Source: Photobacterium kishitanii (GTDB lineage: Bacteria; Pseudomonadota; Gammaproteobacteria; Enterobacterales; Vibrionaceae). From it: a DNA stretch of 64,000 nt. The DNA lies in contig NZ_PYON01000003.1 of assembly GCF_003026355.1 (NCBI RefSeq), forward strand, positions 345,325 through 409,324, read 5' to 3'. Positions 9,254-21,248 of the stretch are shown piece after piece (positions within the stretch are counted from its first letter, which is position 1; every line of letters starts with the position of its first letter). Below the pieces are notes generated by a model that had not been told where the DNA came from, made no database searches, and worked only from the letters and a program-made list of their open reading frames with translations. The position numbers were made by a program, and so were the translations under genes.

Positions 9254-10023
9254 AGTCGAATCTCCACCTGTTGTTGTTTAAGATATTGCTTTAACTCACC
9301 AATATTAATAATTTGTTTGTGAAAGACGGACGCTGCCAGTGCACCATCAGCATTGGTAAGTTGAAAGGCATCACGAAAATGGAACATTTCACCTGCGCCA
9401 CCAGAAGCAATTAATGGTACCTGACACACATTACGTACCATATTCAATTGGTCTAAATCATAACCGTTACGAACGCCATCTTGGTTCATCATATTCAATA
9501 CGATTTCGCCAGCACCACGTCGTTGTACTTCTTGTACCCAGTCACAGGTTTGCCATTGGGTTGCTTGAGTGCGGTGCTCATCACCCGTAAATTGATAAAC
9601 TTGGTATTGACCTGTTGCGGCATCAAAATAAGAATCGATACCTACCACGATGCATTGCACGCCAAATTTATCGGCAAGTTCGGTAATCAACGCTGGATTT
9701 GCAAGAGCAGGGGAGTTAATGGATACTTTATCCGCACCAAATTGTAGAATTTGACTGGCATCTGCTACTGATTTAATTCCGCCAGCGACACAAAATGGAA
9801 TATCAATCACTTCAGCAACTCGTGATACCCAACTTTTATCAACCACTCGACCATCGCTTGAGGCGGTAATATCATAAAACACCAGTTCGTCAGCGCCTTC
9901 TTCAGCGTAGCGTTTAGCCAGTGGAACAATATCGCCAATGATTTCATGGTTACGAAATTGAACCCCTTTCACCACTTGACCATCACGAACATCTAAACAA
10001 GGAATTATACGTTTAGCTAACAT
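9250..10023 (-). CDS. hisF: Imidazole glycerol phosphate synthase, cyclase subunit
   Basis: Partner of HisH. It takes ammonia made by HisH and converts PRFAR into imidazole glycerol phosphate and AICAR. A (beta/alpha)8 barrel of 257 aa begins [20 protein letters not shown], whose Asp is catalytic. GGIKSVADA and [12 protein letters not shown] are phosphate-binding loops. Nine bases separate it from hisA, and it overlaps hisIE by 4 bp. Confidence 0.97.
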   Translation of the reverse strand: MLAKRIIPCLDVRDGQVVKGVQFRNHEIIGDIVPLAKRYAEEGADELVFYDITASSDGRVVDKSWVSRVAEVIDIPFCVAGGIKSVADASQILQFGADKVSINSPALANPALITELADKFGVQCIVVGIDSYFDAATGQYQVYQFTGDEHRTQATQWQTCDWVQEVQRRGAGEIVLNMMNQDGVRNGYDLDQLNMVRNVCQVPLIASGGAGEMFHFRDAFQLTNADGALAASVFHKQIINIGELKQYLKQQQVEIRL

Positions 10024-10032
10024 TGGCTCTCC

Positions 10033-11442
<1,410 letters not shown>

Positions 11443-11443
<1 letters not shown>

Positions 11444-12513
11444 TACAACACTCCTTTGCTACTTGGAAGATCATTACCCTCAACCTTGATTGCTTGGCGT
11501 AACGTGCGGCCAAAGGCTTTAAATAAACTCTCGACAATATGGTGATCATTATTGCCTGTTGATGACAGATGCAGTGTGCAGGCAAGGGTATCAGTTAACG
11601 AACGGAAGAAGTGTGGCACCATTTCTGTCGAAAGATCACCAACTTGATCACGACTAAATGTCGCATCAAACTTAAGGTATGGGCGACCAGATAGATCTAA
11701 AGCACATTGAGCTAAACATTCGTCCATCGGTAAACTAAATCCAAATCGGCCAATACCACGCTTATCGCCGAGGGCTTGGCGTAATGCTTCACCTAATGCG
11801 AGTGCTGCATCTTCAACACTGTGGTGATCATCAATGTGTAAATCCCCATCGACTATTAATGTCATTTGGAATCCGCCGTGAGTGGCTATTTGATCTAACA
11901 TATGATCAAAGAATCCCAATCCCGTTGAGATAGTATTGCCACCCGTTTGATCGAGATTCACTTTGACGCGGATATCCGTTTCTTTGGTGGTACGAACCAC
12001 TTCTGCGATCCGTGGTTTTGTGGTGAGATCTGTCACGATCTGTTGCCAATTCATAGTTTGAGGGTGATATTGAATGCCACGGATCGCCATATTTTCTGCC
12101 AATTGAAGATCTGTTTGACGATCGCCGATCACCGCAGAGGTCGCAAAATCAACTCGGCCTTGCTGTAAGTAGTCTTTGACTAGCCCCAGTTTTGGTTTAC
12201 GGCAGCTACATTGCTGGTGGTCAAAGTGGGGGCAGATCAAGACATCACTAAAATGAACCCCTTGTGAGCTGAAAATATCCATCATCATTGTATGGGGGGC
12301 ATCAAAATCTGCTTGGGGATAACTGTCCGTACCAAGACCATCTTGGTTAGTTACCATTACTAAGTGATAACCCGCATTTTGCAGAGCAAGTAATGCTGGA
12401 ATAACATTCGGTTCAAATTGCAGTTTGTCTAATCGATCAACTTGAAAGTCAACAGGAGGCTCAACAATTAAGGTGCCATCACGGTCAATAAATAGAATTT
12501 TCTCTTTGCTCAC
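11443..12513 (-). CDS. hisB: Bifunctional histidinol-phosphatase / imidazoleglycerol-phosphate dehydratase
   Basis: A two-domain enzyme of enterobacterial type (356 aa; E. coli 355). The N-terminal HAD phosphatase (about 1-165) has the nucleophile motif FIDRDGTLI and a zinc-binding set around [15 protein letters not shown]. The C-terminal dehydratase (about 166-356) has GLGFFDHML, the metal-binding [17 protein letters not shown] and [15 protein letters not shown]. It catalyses the dehydratase and phosphatase steps on either side of HisC. Confidence 0.97.
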
Positions 12514-12534
12514 AATTAATGTCCTTATTAATTA

Positions 12535-13581
12535 TTATTGTAATTGGCTGCGAATAAATGCGAGGGTTTTTTCACATTCATCACGATTACCAACACTGAT
12601 ACGAATACAATTTTCAATTGGTGAACGACGTAAAATAATGCCGTTATCCCATAAGGCATTGAACAGCTTATCGGCATCAGCAAATTTAACTAAAAGGTAG
12701 TTACCATAACTATCAAATACCGTTACACCGGCTAACATACTAAGCCCAGCTTGCAGGTAAGCGCGGTTAGCGCACAAATCTAATACTTGAAATTTAGTAC
12801 GTGCACGCCCAGCGACTGATAAGGCTTGCACTGCAATTTCAGTTACAGGTACGGGGACAGGGTAAGGTGCGATCACCTTGAGTAGTATTTCTATAATATC
12901 GCTATTAGCTAAAGTAAAACCGCAGCGTAGACCTGCAAGTGCAAAAGCTTTGGAGAGCGTGCGTAAAATAATCAGCTGTGGGTATGTTGCTAATAAATCT
13001 TTGACGCTATCTTGGAGACTAAAATCAATATAAGCCTCATCAATAACCACTAATGCCTTATCTGTTGTCATTTCTAATAAGGCAATAATATCTTTACGGG
13101 CAAGTAAATTACCGGTGGGGTTATTGGGACTGCAAGCAAAAATAACTTTAACTGTTTCAAGGTTGGTGGCTATAGCACTAAGATCAAGTTGCCACTCAGG
13201 TGTGAGTGGCACTACTTTGGCATTAACGGCATTCGTTTCTGCACTAATGGCATACATACCATAAGTGGGAGGGCAATATAGAATGCTATCGCAGTTTGGC
13301 TCACAGAAGGCCTTAATGATAAGTTCAATACCTTCGTCGGCGCCGCGTGAGGTTAAAACTTGCTGTGGTTCAACCCCTGCATAATCAGCATAAGCGTTGA
13401 TTAATTCCGGTGGCTGGCACTCGCTGTAACGATTTAATCTCGCAAGATTAATATTGTATTCATTGGCGAACGGTGACTCATTAGCATTGAGCCAAATATC
13501 ACCTTTACCGCCTAAACGACGTGCTGACTGGTAAGGGGTTAATTCACGTACGTTTTTACGGGCTAGTTGGGTGATGGCCAT
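12535..13581 (-). CDS. hisC: Histidinol-phosphate aminotransferase
   Basis: A fold-type I PLP enzyme that makes histidinol phosphate from imidazole acetol phosphate and glutamate. [12 protein letters not shown] near the N-terminus and the PLP lysine in [15 protein letters not shown] are visible, as are [11 protein letters not shown] and [10 protein letters not shown] with the PLP-contacting Asn and Asp. At 348 aa it is full length. It lies two bases downstream of hisD. Confidence 0.96.
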   Translation of the reverse strand: MAITQLARKNVRELTPYQSARRLGGKGDIWLNANESPFANEYNINLARLNRYSECQPPELINAYADYAGVEPQQVLTSRGADEGIELIIKAFCEPNCDSILYCPPTYGMYAISAETNAVNAKVVPLTPEWQLDLSAIATNLETVKVIFACSPNNPTGNLLARKDIIALLEMTTDKALVVIDEAYIDFSLQDSVKDLLATYPQLIILRTLSKAFALAGLRCGFTLANSDIIEILLKVIAPYPVPVPVTEIAVQALSVAGRARTKFQVLDLCANRAYLQAGLSMLAGVTVFDSYGNYLLVKFADADKLFNALWDNGIILRRSPIENCIRISVGNRDECEKTLAFIRSQLQ

Positions 13582-13583
13582 GA

Positions 13584-14885
13584 TTAATTCTCTTGTTGTG
13601 TGGTTAATTTATTAACCCGAATAGTGACTGCATGTTTGTGGGCGTCAAGACCTTCAGCTTCTGCAATTGTGGTCACTGTTTTTGCAATGCCGAGTAAACC
13701 ATCGGCTGATAACTCTTGTACTGTCATTCGCTTGCTGAAATCGGCTAAACCAAGACTTGAATAAGTACGAGTGTATCCATAAGTAGGCAGCACGTGGTTG
13801 GTGCCTGATGCATAATCACCGACAGATTCTGGTGACCATTGACCTAAGAAAATAGAGCCTGCATTGTCCAGTAATGACACTAATTCTCGTGGCTCGCAGG
13901 TTTGTACAATTAAGTGCTCTGGGCCGTATTGATTAGAAATTGCAACACACTGGAGTATGGTTTCAGTCACAATTAATAAGCTTGAAGCTAAGGCTTGTTG
14001 GGCAATGTTCGCCCGTGAAAGTTGAGTTAATTGACGTTCAATAGCAGCAGCAGTACGGTCAGCAATATTTTGGCTTGGCGTAACTAATATTACTTGCGAG
14101 TCTGGTCCGTGTTCTGCTTGGCTTAATAAGTCAGCAGCAATAAACTCAGGATCCGCTGTGTCATCAGCAATCACTAATACTTCAGATGGGCCTGCTGGCA
14201 TATCAATCGCCGCGCCTCTAAAATCATTACTGACTTGGCGTTTGGCTTCAGTAACAAAAGCATTTCCAGGACCAAAAATCTTATCAACCGAGGCGATAGT
14301 TTCGGTGCCATATGCCATCGCAGCAATCGCTTGTGAACCGCCAACGTTGTAAATATTATTAATACCACACAGTTTTGCGACATATAAAATTTCATCGGCA
14401 ATTGGCGGTGGTGAACATAAAGTGATTTGACGACAACCTGCTATTTGCGCCGGAACACCTAACATTAGAACGGTAGATGGCAATGGCGCACTACCGCCAG
14501 GGATATATAATCCAACAGAGCTTACTGGACGGGTGACTTGCTCACAAATAACACCAGCTTGTGTTTCCACTCTTAGCGGAGGCAGCTGTTGAGCAAGGTG
14601 GAAAGTCGTGATATTACGGTGTGCCTGCTCTAAAGCCGCTTTCATCTCGTCGTTTAAACGGGCGCAAGCTGCATTCACTTCAGACGATGAAACGTTAAGT
14701 GTTGCGGGACGTAAACCATCAAATTTTTCAGTTAATGCCAATAGCGCTTGATCGCCTTGCTGACGGACTTGATTTATTACATCACTAACAATGGTCGTGA
14801 TATTCGCGCCATTGCTAACCGCTGGACGCGCCAGAAGCTGTTGCTGCTGGTCTTTAGTGAGAGATTGCCATACTACTGTTTTCAT
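13584..14885 (-). CDS. hisD: Histidinol dehydrogenase
   Basis: A zinc enzyme that oxidises L-histidinol to L-histidine with two NAD+ in the last two steps. 433 aa. Signature stretches include [16 protein letters not shown], the [17 protein letters not shown] region, [23 protein letters not shown] and YGPEHLIV. The zinc-ligand and catalytic residues cluster in PEHL and TNHVLPT. It follows hisG by three bases. Confidence 0.97.
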   Translation of the reverse strand: MKTVVWQSLTKDQQQQLLARPAVSNGANITTIVSDVINQVRQQGDQALLALTEKFDGLRPATLNVSSSEVNAACARLNDEMKAALEQAHRNITTFHLAQQLPPLRVETQAGVICEQVTRPVSSVGLYIPGGSAPLPSTVLMLGVPAQIAGCRQITLCSPPPIADEILYVAKLCGINNIYNVGGSQAIAAMAYGTETIASVDKIFGPGNAFVTEAKRQVSNDFRGAAIDMPAGPSEVLVIADDTADPEFIAADLLSQAEHGPDSQVILVTPSQNIADRTAAAIERQLTQLSRANIAQQALASSLLIVTETILQCVAISNQYGPEHLIVQTCEPRELVSLLDNAGSIFLGQWSPESVGDYASGTNHVLPTYGYTRTYSSLGLADFSKRMTVQELSADGLLGIAKTVTTIAEAEGLDAHKHAVTIRVNKLTTQQEN

Positions 14886-14888
14886 ATC

Positions 14889-15785
14889 TTACTCCATCAT
14901 TTTTTCAATGGGTAAAACGAGAATAGAGCTGGCACCTAACTCTTTGAGCTGTTCCATGGTTTCCCAAAATAGATTTTCTGAACTGACAAGGTGAATGGCA
15001 ACGCGGCTATTATCGCCAGCCAGTGGTAATACGGTAGGGTCTTCAGCACCTGGCAATAAACGTTTAATTTGATCAAGGCGATTTGTTGGAGCGTGTAGCA
15101 TGATGTATTTAGATTCTTTAGCTTGAATAACACCTTGCATACGGGTCAGAAGGCGTTCTATTAACGCTTGTTTGTCATCACTAATAGTTTCAGTTGATTG
15201 AATCAATACTGCTTTAGAGCGCAGAATAACTTCCGCTTCTTTGAGGCCGTTGGCTTCTAAGGTTGCGCCTGTTGAAACGAGATCACAAATAGCATCAGCT
15301 AAACCTGCACGTGGCGCAACTTCGACGGAACCATTGAGCATACAGGTGGTAAATTTAACACCGATATCATCCATGTAACGCTTAACTAATTGCGGGTAAG
15401 TGGTGGCGATACGTTTGCCATTAAGATCTTGGGGACCGTTGTAATCTGCATCTTTATCAATCGCAATTGATAGGCGACAACCACCAAAATCCAGTCGACG
15501 TAATGTAATATAATCACATGCTTCGTTACGGGCTGCACGTTCAAGACCGACTTCTTCAAGTTCATTTTCACCAATAACGCCTAAATCAACCACACCATCC
15601 ATGATCAGACCTGGAATATCATCATCACGTACTAATAACAGATCGATTGGCATATTTTCAGCGTGAACAACCAGTCGTTCCCCCATCATATTGAATTTAA
15701 CACCACAGCGTTTTAATAAGTCTTGGCATTCTTTGCTAAGACGGCCTTTTTTCTGAATCGCAATGCGTAATCGTTGGGTTTGCAT
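14889..15785 (-). CDS. hisG: ATP phosphoribosyltransferase (long form)
   Basis: First committed step of histidine synthesis, joining ATP and PRPP, and the target of histidine feedback inhibition. At 298 aa this is the long HisG with a C-terminal ACT-like regulatory domain (about 225-298), so it should not need His[14 protein letters not shown] at the N-terminus and [14 protein letters not shown], the PRPP-binding loop, are visible. It is the first structural gene after the leader and attenuator. Confidence 0.97.
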   Translation of the reverse strand: MQTQRLRIAIQKKGRLSKECQDLLKRCGVKFNMMGERLVVHAENMPIDLLLVRDDDIPGLIMDGVVDLGVIGENELEEVGLERAARNEACDYITLRRLDFGGCRLSIAIDKDADYNGPQDLNGKRIATTYPQLVKRYMDDIGVKFTTCMLNGSVEVAPRAGLADAICDLVSTGATLEANGLKEAEVILRSKAVLIQSTETISDDKQALIERLLTRMQGVIQAKESKYIMLHAPTNRLDQIKRLLPGAEDPTVLPLAGDNSRVAIHLVSSENLFWETMEQLKELGASSILVLPIEKMME

Positions 15786-15845
15786 AGTTATATTCCTTGT
15801 CTAAATTCATTCATATAATCAAAATTTCGAATTGAAAATTAGGTA

Positions 15846-15880
15846 TTAAAAAACCCTCGAAAGAAGTTTCTTCCGAGGGT
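15846..15880 (-). terminator. his operon attenuator
   Basis: On the minus strand, the hairpin accctcggaagaa / ttctttcgagggt (one bulge) is followed by six T residues. It lies between the leader peptide gene and hisG, as in classical his attenuation. Segments between 15881 and 15955 (the cctggaagac / gtcttcca arms) can form the competing upstream helices. Confidence 0.9.
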
Positions 15881-15955
15881 CTGAATGTGATATTCCGTTA
15901 TGACCACTGGAAGAAAAAATGCGTCTTCCAGGGTGAGGCGTATCCTCCCGAAAGA

Positions 15956-16003
15956 CTAGTCAGGATGATGATGGTGATGAAATGTAATCATTTGGATACG
16001 CAT
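15956..16003 (-). CDS. hisL: his operon leader peptide
   Basis: A 15-codon frame reads MRIQMITFHHHHHPD and stops with TAG. Five consecutive His codons make translation of this peptide sensitive to charged tRNA-His. Stalling there should favour the antiterminator and so read-through into hisG. A weak AGAG lies about nine bases before the ATG. The attenuator is 75 bp downstream. The architecture equals E. coli hisL (seven His), with fewer His codons. Confidence 0.93.
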   Translation of the reverse strand: MRIQMITFHHHHHPD

Positions 16004-16048
16004 AAATATTTACTCTATTAAGATCAACGCTATTCGTTGTTGTCCTTC

Positions 16049-16077
16049 ACACTATCGAAGCTGATTGTTTTTTGCAA
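16049..16077 (-). promoter_or_regulatory. Predicted his promoter
   Basis: On the minus strand TTGCAA (-35, 16077-16072) and TAGTGT (-10, 16054-16049) are separated by 17 bp, about 45 bp upstream of the hisL start. The -10 is imperfect. The rest of the gap to ychJ (16078-16277) is AT-rich and shows nothing else I can support. Confidence 0.5.
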
Positions 16078-16277
16078 CAATAATTTTAGCTGAAAGTTAA
16101 ATTAAATGTTAAATAATAGTGTTAATGCTTTAAGGGGATATATATTGGATAAAACCAAACTAAACACATGAACTTTAATGGGTTATTTGTTTTTTTGAAT
16201 GAGATTGATTTTTTGTGATGTAAGGAAATATGAGTTGTTTCGACGTCGCTTATCAATGATGTAACAATTTTATCGCC

Positions 16278-16309
16278 AATAAACGAGAACCACATGGTTC
16301 TCATTTATT
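16278..16309 (-). terminator. Palindromic terminator after ychJ
   Basis: A 32-bp nearly perfect palindrome has 15-bp arms (aataaacgagaacca / tggttctcatttatt) around a central ca. It lies 25 bp downstream of the ychJ stop. The outer A/T tracts give a U-rich tail on transcripts from either strand. It could alternatively be a protein-binding site. Confidence 0.6.
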
Positions 16310-16333
16310 GATTAAATGCAGTAATGAGTTTGT

Positions 16334-16858
16334 TCAACCACAGCATTTTTTATATTTTTTTCCGCTACCACACAAGCAAGGATCATTACGACCTATGGTT
16401 TTATTGCTGGTGACGGGAGCTGGAGGTGCAGGTTGCTCACTTGGTGGTGGTTGTGGGTATTCACCATCAATATAAAACCAATATAACTCACCATTTATTT
16501 GCTGCTGTACAAATCGAGATCGCTCTTGTAGGACGTATTCTTCCCCTGCTTCTTTATAGCCAGCTTTAAACTCGACGTAGCCCTGTCCGTCAGCAGCGAT
16601 TTCACTGCTGATAACTTCGAGCCCAAGCCATTTTAGAGCGATAGATTCTGCAATGGCGGCACGGTGTTGTTCAGCTTCGCAGCTAGAGTGATAAGTCTGC
16701 ACCACAAAATCAACTAAACCTAATACATGAGCACTGTAGCGTGCACGCATCAGTTGCTCGGGATGGGTTGCTAATGCATGATTAAGATGAATAGGCTTAC
16801 AGCATTCAGTAAGGGGTTTATGGCTGCCACAAGGACATTCATCATTATGTTTTGACAT
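16334..16858 (-). CDS. ychJ: YchJ-family protein with two SEC-C zinc motifs
   Basis: A cytoplasmic protein of unknown precise function (174 aa). A SEC-C-like motif opens the protein ([13 protein letters not shown]) and a second closes it ([18 protein letters not shown]), both expected to bind zinc. The middle YchJ domain carries [13 protein letters not shown]. Between the domains is a Pro-rich linker ([15 protein letters not shown]). SEC-C motifs in SecA contact SecB and ribosomes; whether that holds here is unknown. Confidence 0.88.
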   Translation of the reverse strand: MSKHNDECPCGSHKPLTECCKPIHLNHALATHPEQLMRARYSAHVLGLVDFVVQTYHSSCEAEQHRAAIAESIALKWLGLEVISSEIAADGQGYVEFKAGYKEAGEEYVLQERSRFVQQQINGELYWFYIDGEYPQPPPSEQPAPPAPVTSNKTIGRNDPCLCGSGKKYKKCCG

Positions 16859-17033
16859 GTTTTTAGCCGATCTTAGTAAAGGAATTAGCCTTAGTTTACG
16901 TTTTTATCATCTTGATTGGCAATCGGTGTTTATATTTGGCGCAATATATTGATTGGGTGATTAAAAAAATGGAAACTGATAACACATAGGTACATAATAT
17001 CGGCCACTGGAATAAAATCAGTGACGTGCACAA

Positions 17034-17969
17034 TTGTGTGCCTCGAATAACCTTCTCGCATTTGTAGTAGTTATGTCCATATTTACCTTGATACAAGCGG
17101 GATTGCTTGTTGGTGGCGGTATTTTTAGCTTTATGCTGTTTATAGCATGGCAGAAAAACCGTAAGCAGGAAGCAGAGACACGTATTATCCCTATTGCCAT
17201 TGTTGGTGGTTTTGCCCATTTTTGCGATACTTTAGGCATTGGTAGTTTTGCCATTATGACTGCGGGTTATAAGCAGTTTAAGTTAATTGATGATCAGCAG
17301 TTACCCGGAACCCTTAATTGTCAGTCAGTGATGCCAACTGTTTTTCAGGCATTTATCTTTATGACAGCGGTTTCGGTTGATTCGGTAACGTTATTAAGCC
17401 TCGTTGTTGCTGCTTGTGTTGGTGCAACTATTGGGGCGCGGTTAGTCTCAAGTTGGGATCGACAACATATTCGTATCGTAATGAGTGTCGCATTATTAAT
17501 TGTGGCGAGTTTAATGCTTGCTGGACAATTAAAGTTGTTTCCACTTGGAGGTAGCAGCCTAGGTTTAAGCGGTTGGAAGTTAGTCATCGGTATTATTGGT
17601 AACTTTATTTTTGGCGCTTTAATGACGGTAGGTATTGGCTTATATGCGCCATGTATGGTGATGATTTACTTGCTGGGGATGAATCCATTAGCGGCTTTTC
17701 CGGTCATGATGTGCTCATGTGCGTTTTTAAGTTTCTTCTCATCGGCAAGTTTTATTCGCCACAATCGATTTAATAGTCGTGCGACAGTGACTGTGGCGTT
17801 GGTAGGACCGATAATGGTGATGGTTGCAGCTTATTTAGTGAAATCATTAGATATGCATGTGCTCGCGTGGCTAGTGTGTGCCGTGGTATTTTACACTTCT
17901 GTGACCATGTATCGTTCATGGGCTGCGGATAGAAAAATTATGCCAAGTGCGATAATGAAACCACAATAA
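17034..17969 (+). CDS. TauE/SafE-family permease (sulfite-exporter-like)
   Basis: A polytopic inner-membrane protein (about eight segments, 311 aa) of the TauE/SafE/DUF81 superfamily, implicated in export of sulfite, sulfoacetate or related anions. The duplicated half-structure is seen in GGFAHFCDTLGIGSFAIMT and, in the second half, GNFIFGALMTVGIGLYAP. The start is uncertain: TTG at 17034 keeps the first hydrophobic segment whole, while ATG at 17073 begins inside it. Neither has a clear ribosome-binding site. The substrate cannot be told from sequence. Confidence 0.78.
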   Translation: MCASNNLLAFVVVMSIFTLIQAGLLVGGGIFSFMLFIAWQKNRKQEAETRIIPIAIVGGFAHFCDTLGIGSFAIMTAGYKQFKLIDDQQLPGTLNCQSVMPTVFQAFIFMTAVSVDSVTLLSLVVAACVGATIGARLVSSWDRQHIRIVMSVALLIVASLMLAGQLKLFPLGGSSLGLSGWKLVIGIIGNFIFGALMTVGIGLYAPCMVMIYLLGMNPLAAFPVMMCSCAFLSFFSSASFIRHNRFNSRATVTVALVGPIMVMVAAYLVKSLDMHVLAWLVCAVVFYTSVTMYRSWAADRKIMPSAIMKPQ

Positions 17970-17995
17970 GTCTAACGTTCGTAACGTCTACTTAT

Positions 17996-18035
17996 GAAAG
18001 CAAAAGGTACGCATGTCGTACCTTTTGCTTTTTTT
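17996..18035. terminator. Bidirectional terminator between the TauE gene and lpxH
   Basis: Stem gcaaaaggtac / gtaccttttgc with a 7-nt loop and a run of T on the plus strand. It serves both converging genes. Confidence 0.88.
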
Positions 18036-18054
18036 GTGGTTTAGATATGAATGA

Positions 18055-18795
18055 TCAGTTTGAGCTTGGGGCATTGAAGTTACGGGTTTCTAGTTGATAA
18101 CTATTGATGTCATATACGAGTACTGAACCGTGATCATACCAATCACCAAGCACAATACGCTGTGCTGGTAGACCATCAATATTAAGATTATGAATATCAG
18201 GTCGGTGAGTGTGACCGTGAATCATCTGGGTTACATTAGCATCACGCATTATGCGTATGACTTCTGCCTCAGTGACATCCATAATTGATTGGCTTTTAGC
18301 TTGATTATTTTTACCACTACTCTGACGAAATTTATCACCGACTTTAATACGGTACGATAATGGTAATCGTGCAAATAACCATTGAATAACAGGGTTATGG
18401 ACTTTTTTACGGTAGCGTTGGTAGGCCTGATCTTCGATGCAGAGTGTATCACCATGTAAAATTAACGTTGGTGTACCATAAAGATCAACCACAGTATGTT
18501 CGGGTAATACTATTATTCCCGTTTCGCGGCTAAATCGTTTACCAATTAAAAAGTCACGATTACCATGAATAAAGTAACAAGGTGTGCCAGCATCTGTCAG
18601 CGTTTTGAAGGCTTGTTTGACTTGCTGTAAGAAAGGGGAGTCTTCATCATCGCCAATCCACATTTCGAATAAATCCCCTAATACATACAAGGCGTCGATA
18701 GCGTGGGTTTCTTGTGCCATAAAGCGTAAGAAACAAGCGGTAATGTCTGGACGTTCAGCACTTAAGTGCAAATCTGAAATAAATAATGTGGTCAT
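18055..18795 (-). CDS. lpxH: UDP-2,3-diacylglucosamine diphosphatase
   Basis: Cleaves UDP-2,3-diacylglucosamine to lipid X in lipid A synthesis at the inner membrane surface. A calcineurin-type metallophosphatase of 246 aa with FISDLHLS, LGDLFEMWIGDD, HGNRDFLIG and IHGHTHRPD, which supply the di-manganese ligands. It lies just downstream of ppiB on the same strand, an arrangement conserved in Enterobacteria and Vibrionaceae. Confidence 0.96.
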   Translation of the reverse strand: MTTLFISDLHLSAERPDITACFLRFMAQETHAIDALYVLGDLFEMWIGDDEDSPFLQQVKQAFKTLTDAGTPCYFIHGNRDFLIGKRFSRETGIIVLPEHTVVDLYGTPTLILHGDTLCIEDQAYQRYRKKVHNPVIQWLFARLPLSYRIKVGDKFRQSSGKNNQAKSQSIMDVTEAEVIRIMRDANVTQMIHGHTHRPDIHNLNIDGLPAQRIVLGDWYDHGSVLVYDINSYQLETRNFNAPSSN

Positions 18796-18806
18796 AAGTG
18801 ATTAGT

Positions 18807-18831
18807 AAAGGGCGGTAACTGACCGCCCTTT
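18807..18831 (-). terminator. Hairpin between ppiB and lpxH
   Basis: Stem aaagggcggt / accgcccttt with a 5-nt loop. The T tract is short, so it may be a partial terminator or an mRNA-stabilising stem-loop within a ppiB-lpxH transcript. Confidence 0.6.
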
Positions 18832-18839
18832 GCGAAGTA

Positions 18840-19334
18840 TTAGTCTTCGATTGTTACGTTTTCGATGATAACGTCTTCAACAGGCACGTCATCGTGGTAA
18901 CCGTTACGGCCTGTTTTCACTGCTTTGATTTTATTTACTACGTCCATGCCTTCAACAACAGCAGCAAATACACAGTAGCCCCAGCCACTCATGTTCTCGC
19001 CAGTGAAGTCTAGGAAGTTGTTATCTTTTACGTTAATGAAGAACTGTGAGCTAGCAGAATGTGGTGCGTTTGTACGCGCCATTGCTAATGTGCCTGTTTT
19101 GTTGCTTAGGCCATTGTTTGCTTCATTGTTGATTGTTGCGCGTGTTTCTTTCTCTTCCATACCAGGAAGCATGCCGCCGCCTTGAACCATGAAACCATCA
19201 ATAACACGGTGGAAAATAGTACCGTTATAGAAACCGTCACGGCAGTACTGTAAGAAGTTAGCACAAGTTATCGGTGCTTTATCTTCGAAAAGGTTAATTT
19301 TGATATCACCAAAATTTGTGTGAAGGGTAATCAT
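18840..19334 (-). CDS. ppiB: Peptidyl-prolyl cis-trans isomerase B (cyclophilin)
   Basis: A cytoplasmic cyclophilin that accelerates proline isomerisation during folding. 164 aa, no signal peptide. The active-site stretch [15 protein letters not shown], then [21 protein letters not shown], and later [24 protein letters not shown] are classical. It is divergent from cysS, the usual arrangement. Confidence 0.97.
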   Translation of the reverse strand: MITLHTNFGDIKINLFEDKAPITCANFLQYCRDGFYNGTIFHRVIDGFMVQGGGMLPGMEEKETRATINNEANNGLSNKTGTLAMARTNAPHSASSQFFINVKDNNFLDFTGENMSGWGYCVFAAVVEGMDVVNKIKAVKTGRNGYHDDVPVEDVIIENVTIED

Positions 19335-19525
19335 GATTTTTTCCTTAAATGGAGTGTTTTCTTTAAGCGTGAATATTAACTTACCTTAGCCTTGTCAGAC
19401 AAACATTACCCGCTTAATCTGCACTAATTGCTAAAATAGCATCCATCCAAGGATTTTCCTTGCGATCAAATGCTATAAAAGGTGTAATTACCGACAAATT
19501 CGAAATTAATGAGTAATGCTGAGAC

Positions 19526-20905
19526 ATGTTAAAGATCTATAATTCGCTCACTCGACAAAAAGAAGTATTTACACCCATCCATCCTGGCAAAGTCGGTATG
19601 TACGTCTGTGGCGTTACGATCTACGATTTATGTCATATTGGACATGGTCGTACATTTGTCTCTTTTGATGTGGTGTCGCGTTATTTGCGTTACTCAGGCT
19701 ACGATCTTACTTTCGTGCGTAACATTACCGATATCGACGATAAAATCATTAAACGTGCTGCTGAAAATGGTGAAAGCTGTGAATCATTAACTGAGCGTTT
19801 AATTGGTGAAATGCACGCTGACTTTGATGCTTTAGGTATGAAACGTCCAGATGTTGAACCACGTGCTACACAATTTATTGCTGAGATTATTGCACTTTGT
19901 GAGCGTCTAATTGAGCGTGGTTTTGCATATGTTGCCTCTAATGGCGATGTGATGTTTGAAGTGAGCAAGTATGACGATTATGGTCGTCTTTCTAAGCAAG
20001 ATCTTGATCAACTTCAAGCAGGCGCGCGCGTTGATATCGATATGGCAAAACGCAGCCCATTAGATTTTGTGTTATGGAAAATGTCAAAGCCAGGCGAACC
20101 TACATGGGAATCACCATGGGGACCTGGTCGTCCGGGTTGGCACATTGAATGTTCAGCGATGAACTCATCTATTCTTGGCGATCACTTTGATATTCATGGT
20201 GGCGGCTCAGATTTACAATTCCCTCACCACGAAAATGAAATTGCGCAATCATGCTGTGCTCACGATGGTCAATATGTGAATACATGGATGCACAGTGGCA
20301 TGGTAATGGTTGACCGTGAAAAGATGTCTAAGTCATTGGGTAACTTCTTCACCATTCGTGATGTGTTAAACCACTACGATCCTGAAACGGTACGTTACTT
20401 CCTAATGTCTGGTCATTACCGTAGCCAGCTAAACTATAGCGAAGATAACCTTAAGCAAGCTCGTTCAGCGCTTGAGCGTTTATATACTTCATTACGTGGT
20501 TTGGATACGACAGTAGAAGCTGCTGGCGGTGAAGAGTTTGTTGCTCGTTTTAAAGAAGCAATGGATGATGACTTTAATACTCCTGAAGCGTACTCAGCAT
20601 TGTTTGATATGGCACGCGAAATTAATCGCCTTAAAACGGATGATGTAGTTGCAGCTTCTGTATTAGGCGCTCGTATGCGTGAATTGGCTGATATTTTAGG
20701 TTTATTATCTCAAGAGCCTGAAGTTTTCTTGCAAGGTGGCGCTGGTGAAGATGATGTTGCTGAAATTGAAGCGTTAATTCAACAACGTTTGGATGCACGA
20801 GCAGCGAAAGATTGGGCTGCGGCTGATGATGCACGTGATAAGTTATTAGCAATGGGTATTATTTTAGAAGATGGCGCACAAGGTACAACGTGGCGCCGTA
20901 AGTAA
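19526..20905 (+). CDS. cysS: Cysteinyl-tRNA synthetase
   Basis: Charges tRNA-Cys; class I synthetase, 459 aa (E. coli 461). HIGHGRTF (HIGH signature) is near residues 37-44 and KMSKSLGN (KMSKS) near 266-273. Zinc ligands are the Cys of YVCGVTIYD and the later [10 protein letters not shown] and HHENEIAQS residues. The tRNA-binding helical domain is C-terminal. It ends at a strong terminator. Confidence 0.98.
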   Translation: MLKIYNSLTRQKEVFTPIHPGKVGMYVCGVTIYDLCHIGHGRTFVSFDVVSRYLRYSGYDLTFVRNITDIDDKIIKRAAENGESCESLTERLIGEMHADFDALGMKRPDVEPRATQFIAEIIALCERLIERGFAYVASNGDVMFEVSKYDDYGRLSKQDLDQLQAGARVDIDMAKRSPLDFVLWKMSKPGEPTWESPWGPGRPGWHIECSAMNSSILGDHFDIHGGGSDLQFPHHENEIAQSCCAHDGQYVNTWMHSGMVMVDREKMSKSLGNFFTIRDVLNHYDPETVRYFLMSGHYRSQLNYSEDNLKQARSALERLYTSLRGLDTTVEAAGGEEFVARFKEAMDDDFNTPEAYSALFDMAREINRLKTDDVVAASVLGARMRELADILGLLSQEPEVFLQGGAGEDDVAEIEALIQQRLDARAAKDWAAADDARDKLLAMGIILEDGAQGTTWRRK

Positions 20906-20932
20906 TATTTATTAGCCTACAGTCATTACTAT

Positions 20933-20962
20933 AAAACCGAGGCTTTTAGTCTCGGTTTTTTT
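20933..20962 (+). terminator. Terminator after cysS
   Basis: Stem aaaaccgag / ctcggtttt followed by T residues. Confidence 0.88.
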
Positions 20963-21190
20963 ATATCCTCATTTTATCTATTATTCTTAGATTTTTACGT
21001 ACTGCAGTTATTTGCTGGGCTTATCATCAAATTTAATATTATTAGTGAAAGAGGTTTCTTCGGTGAATATTTAATGACTTTATTCTACTTTGGAATCAAC
21101 GTCACTATTCGAGAATAAAAAGCATTGTTTTACGTATTATTATTGTCATATACGTATTCGATCGCAATATTGTCATTAATTATTTGTATC

Positions 21191-21231
21191 ATTGTTTCGA
21201 ATGAAATTATTAATGTTCGATATTGAACAAT
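21191..21231 (+). promoter_or_regulatory. Two GlpR-like operators before glpQ
   Basis: ATGTTCGATATTGAACAA (21213-21230) is a near-perfect inverted repeat (GTTC-N6-GAAC) that fits the GlpR operator pattern of E. coli. An upstream, more degenerate copy TTGTTTCGAATGAAAT (21192-21207) is phased about 21 bp away, on the same helix face. Both lie 20-60 bp before the glpQ ATG, so binding would probably block transcription. Confidence 0.65.
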
Positions 21232-21248
21232 ATGTAGTTGAAGGAATA

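Noticed and set aside
16122..16304. 60-codon minus-strand frame between ychJ and hisL
   Set aside because: Its start lies inside the 32-bp palindrome that looks like the ychJ terminator; there is no ribosome-binding site and no recognisable sequence.
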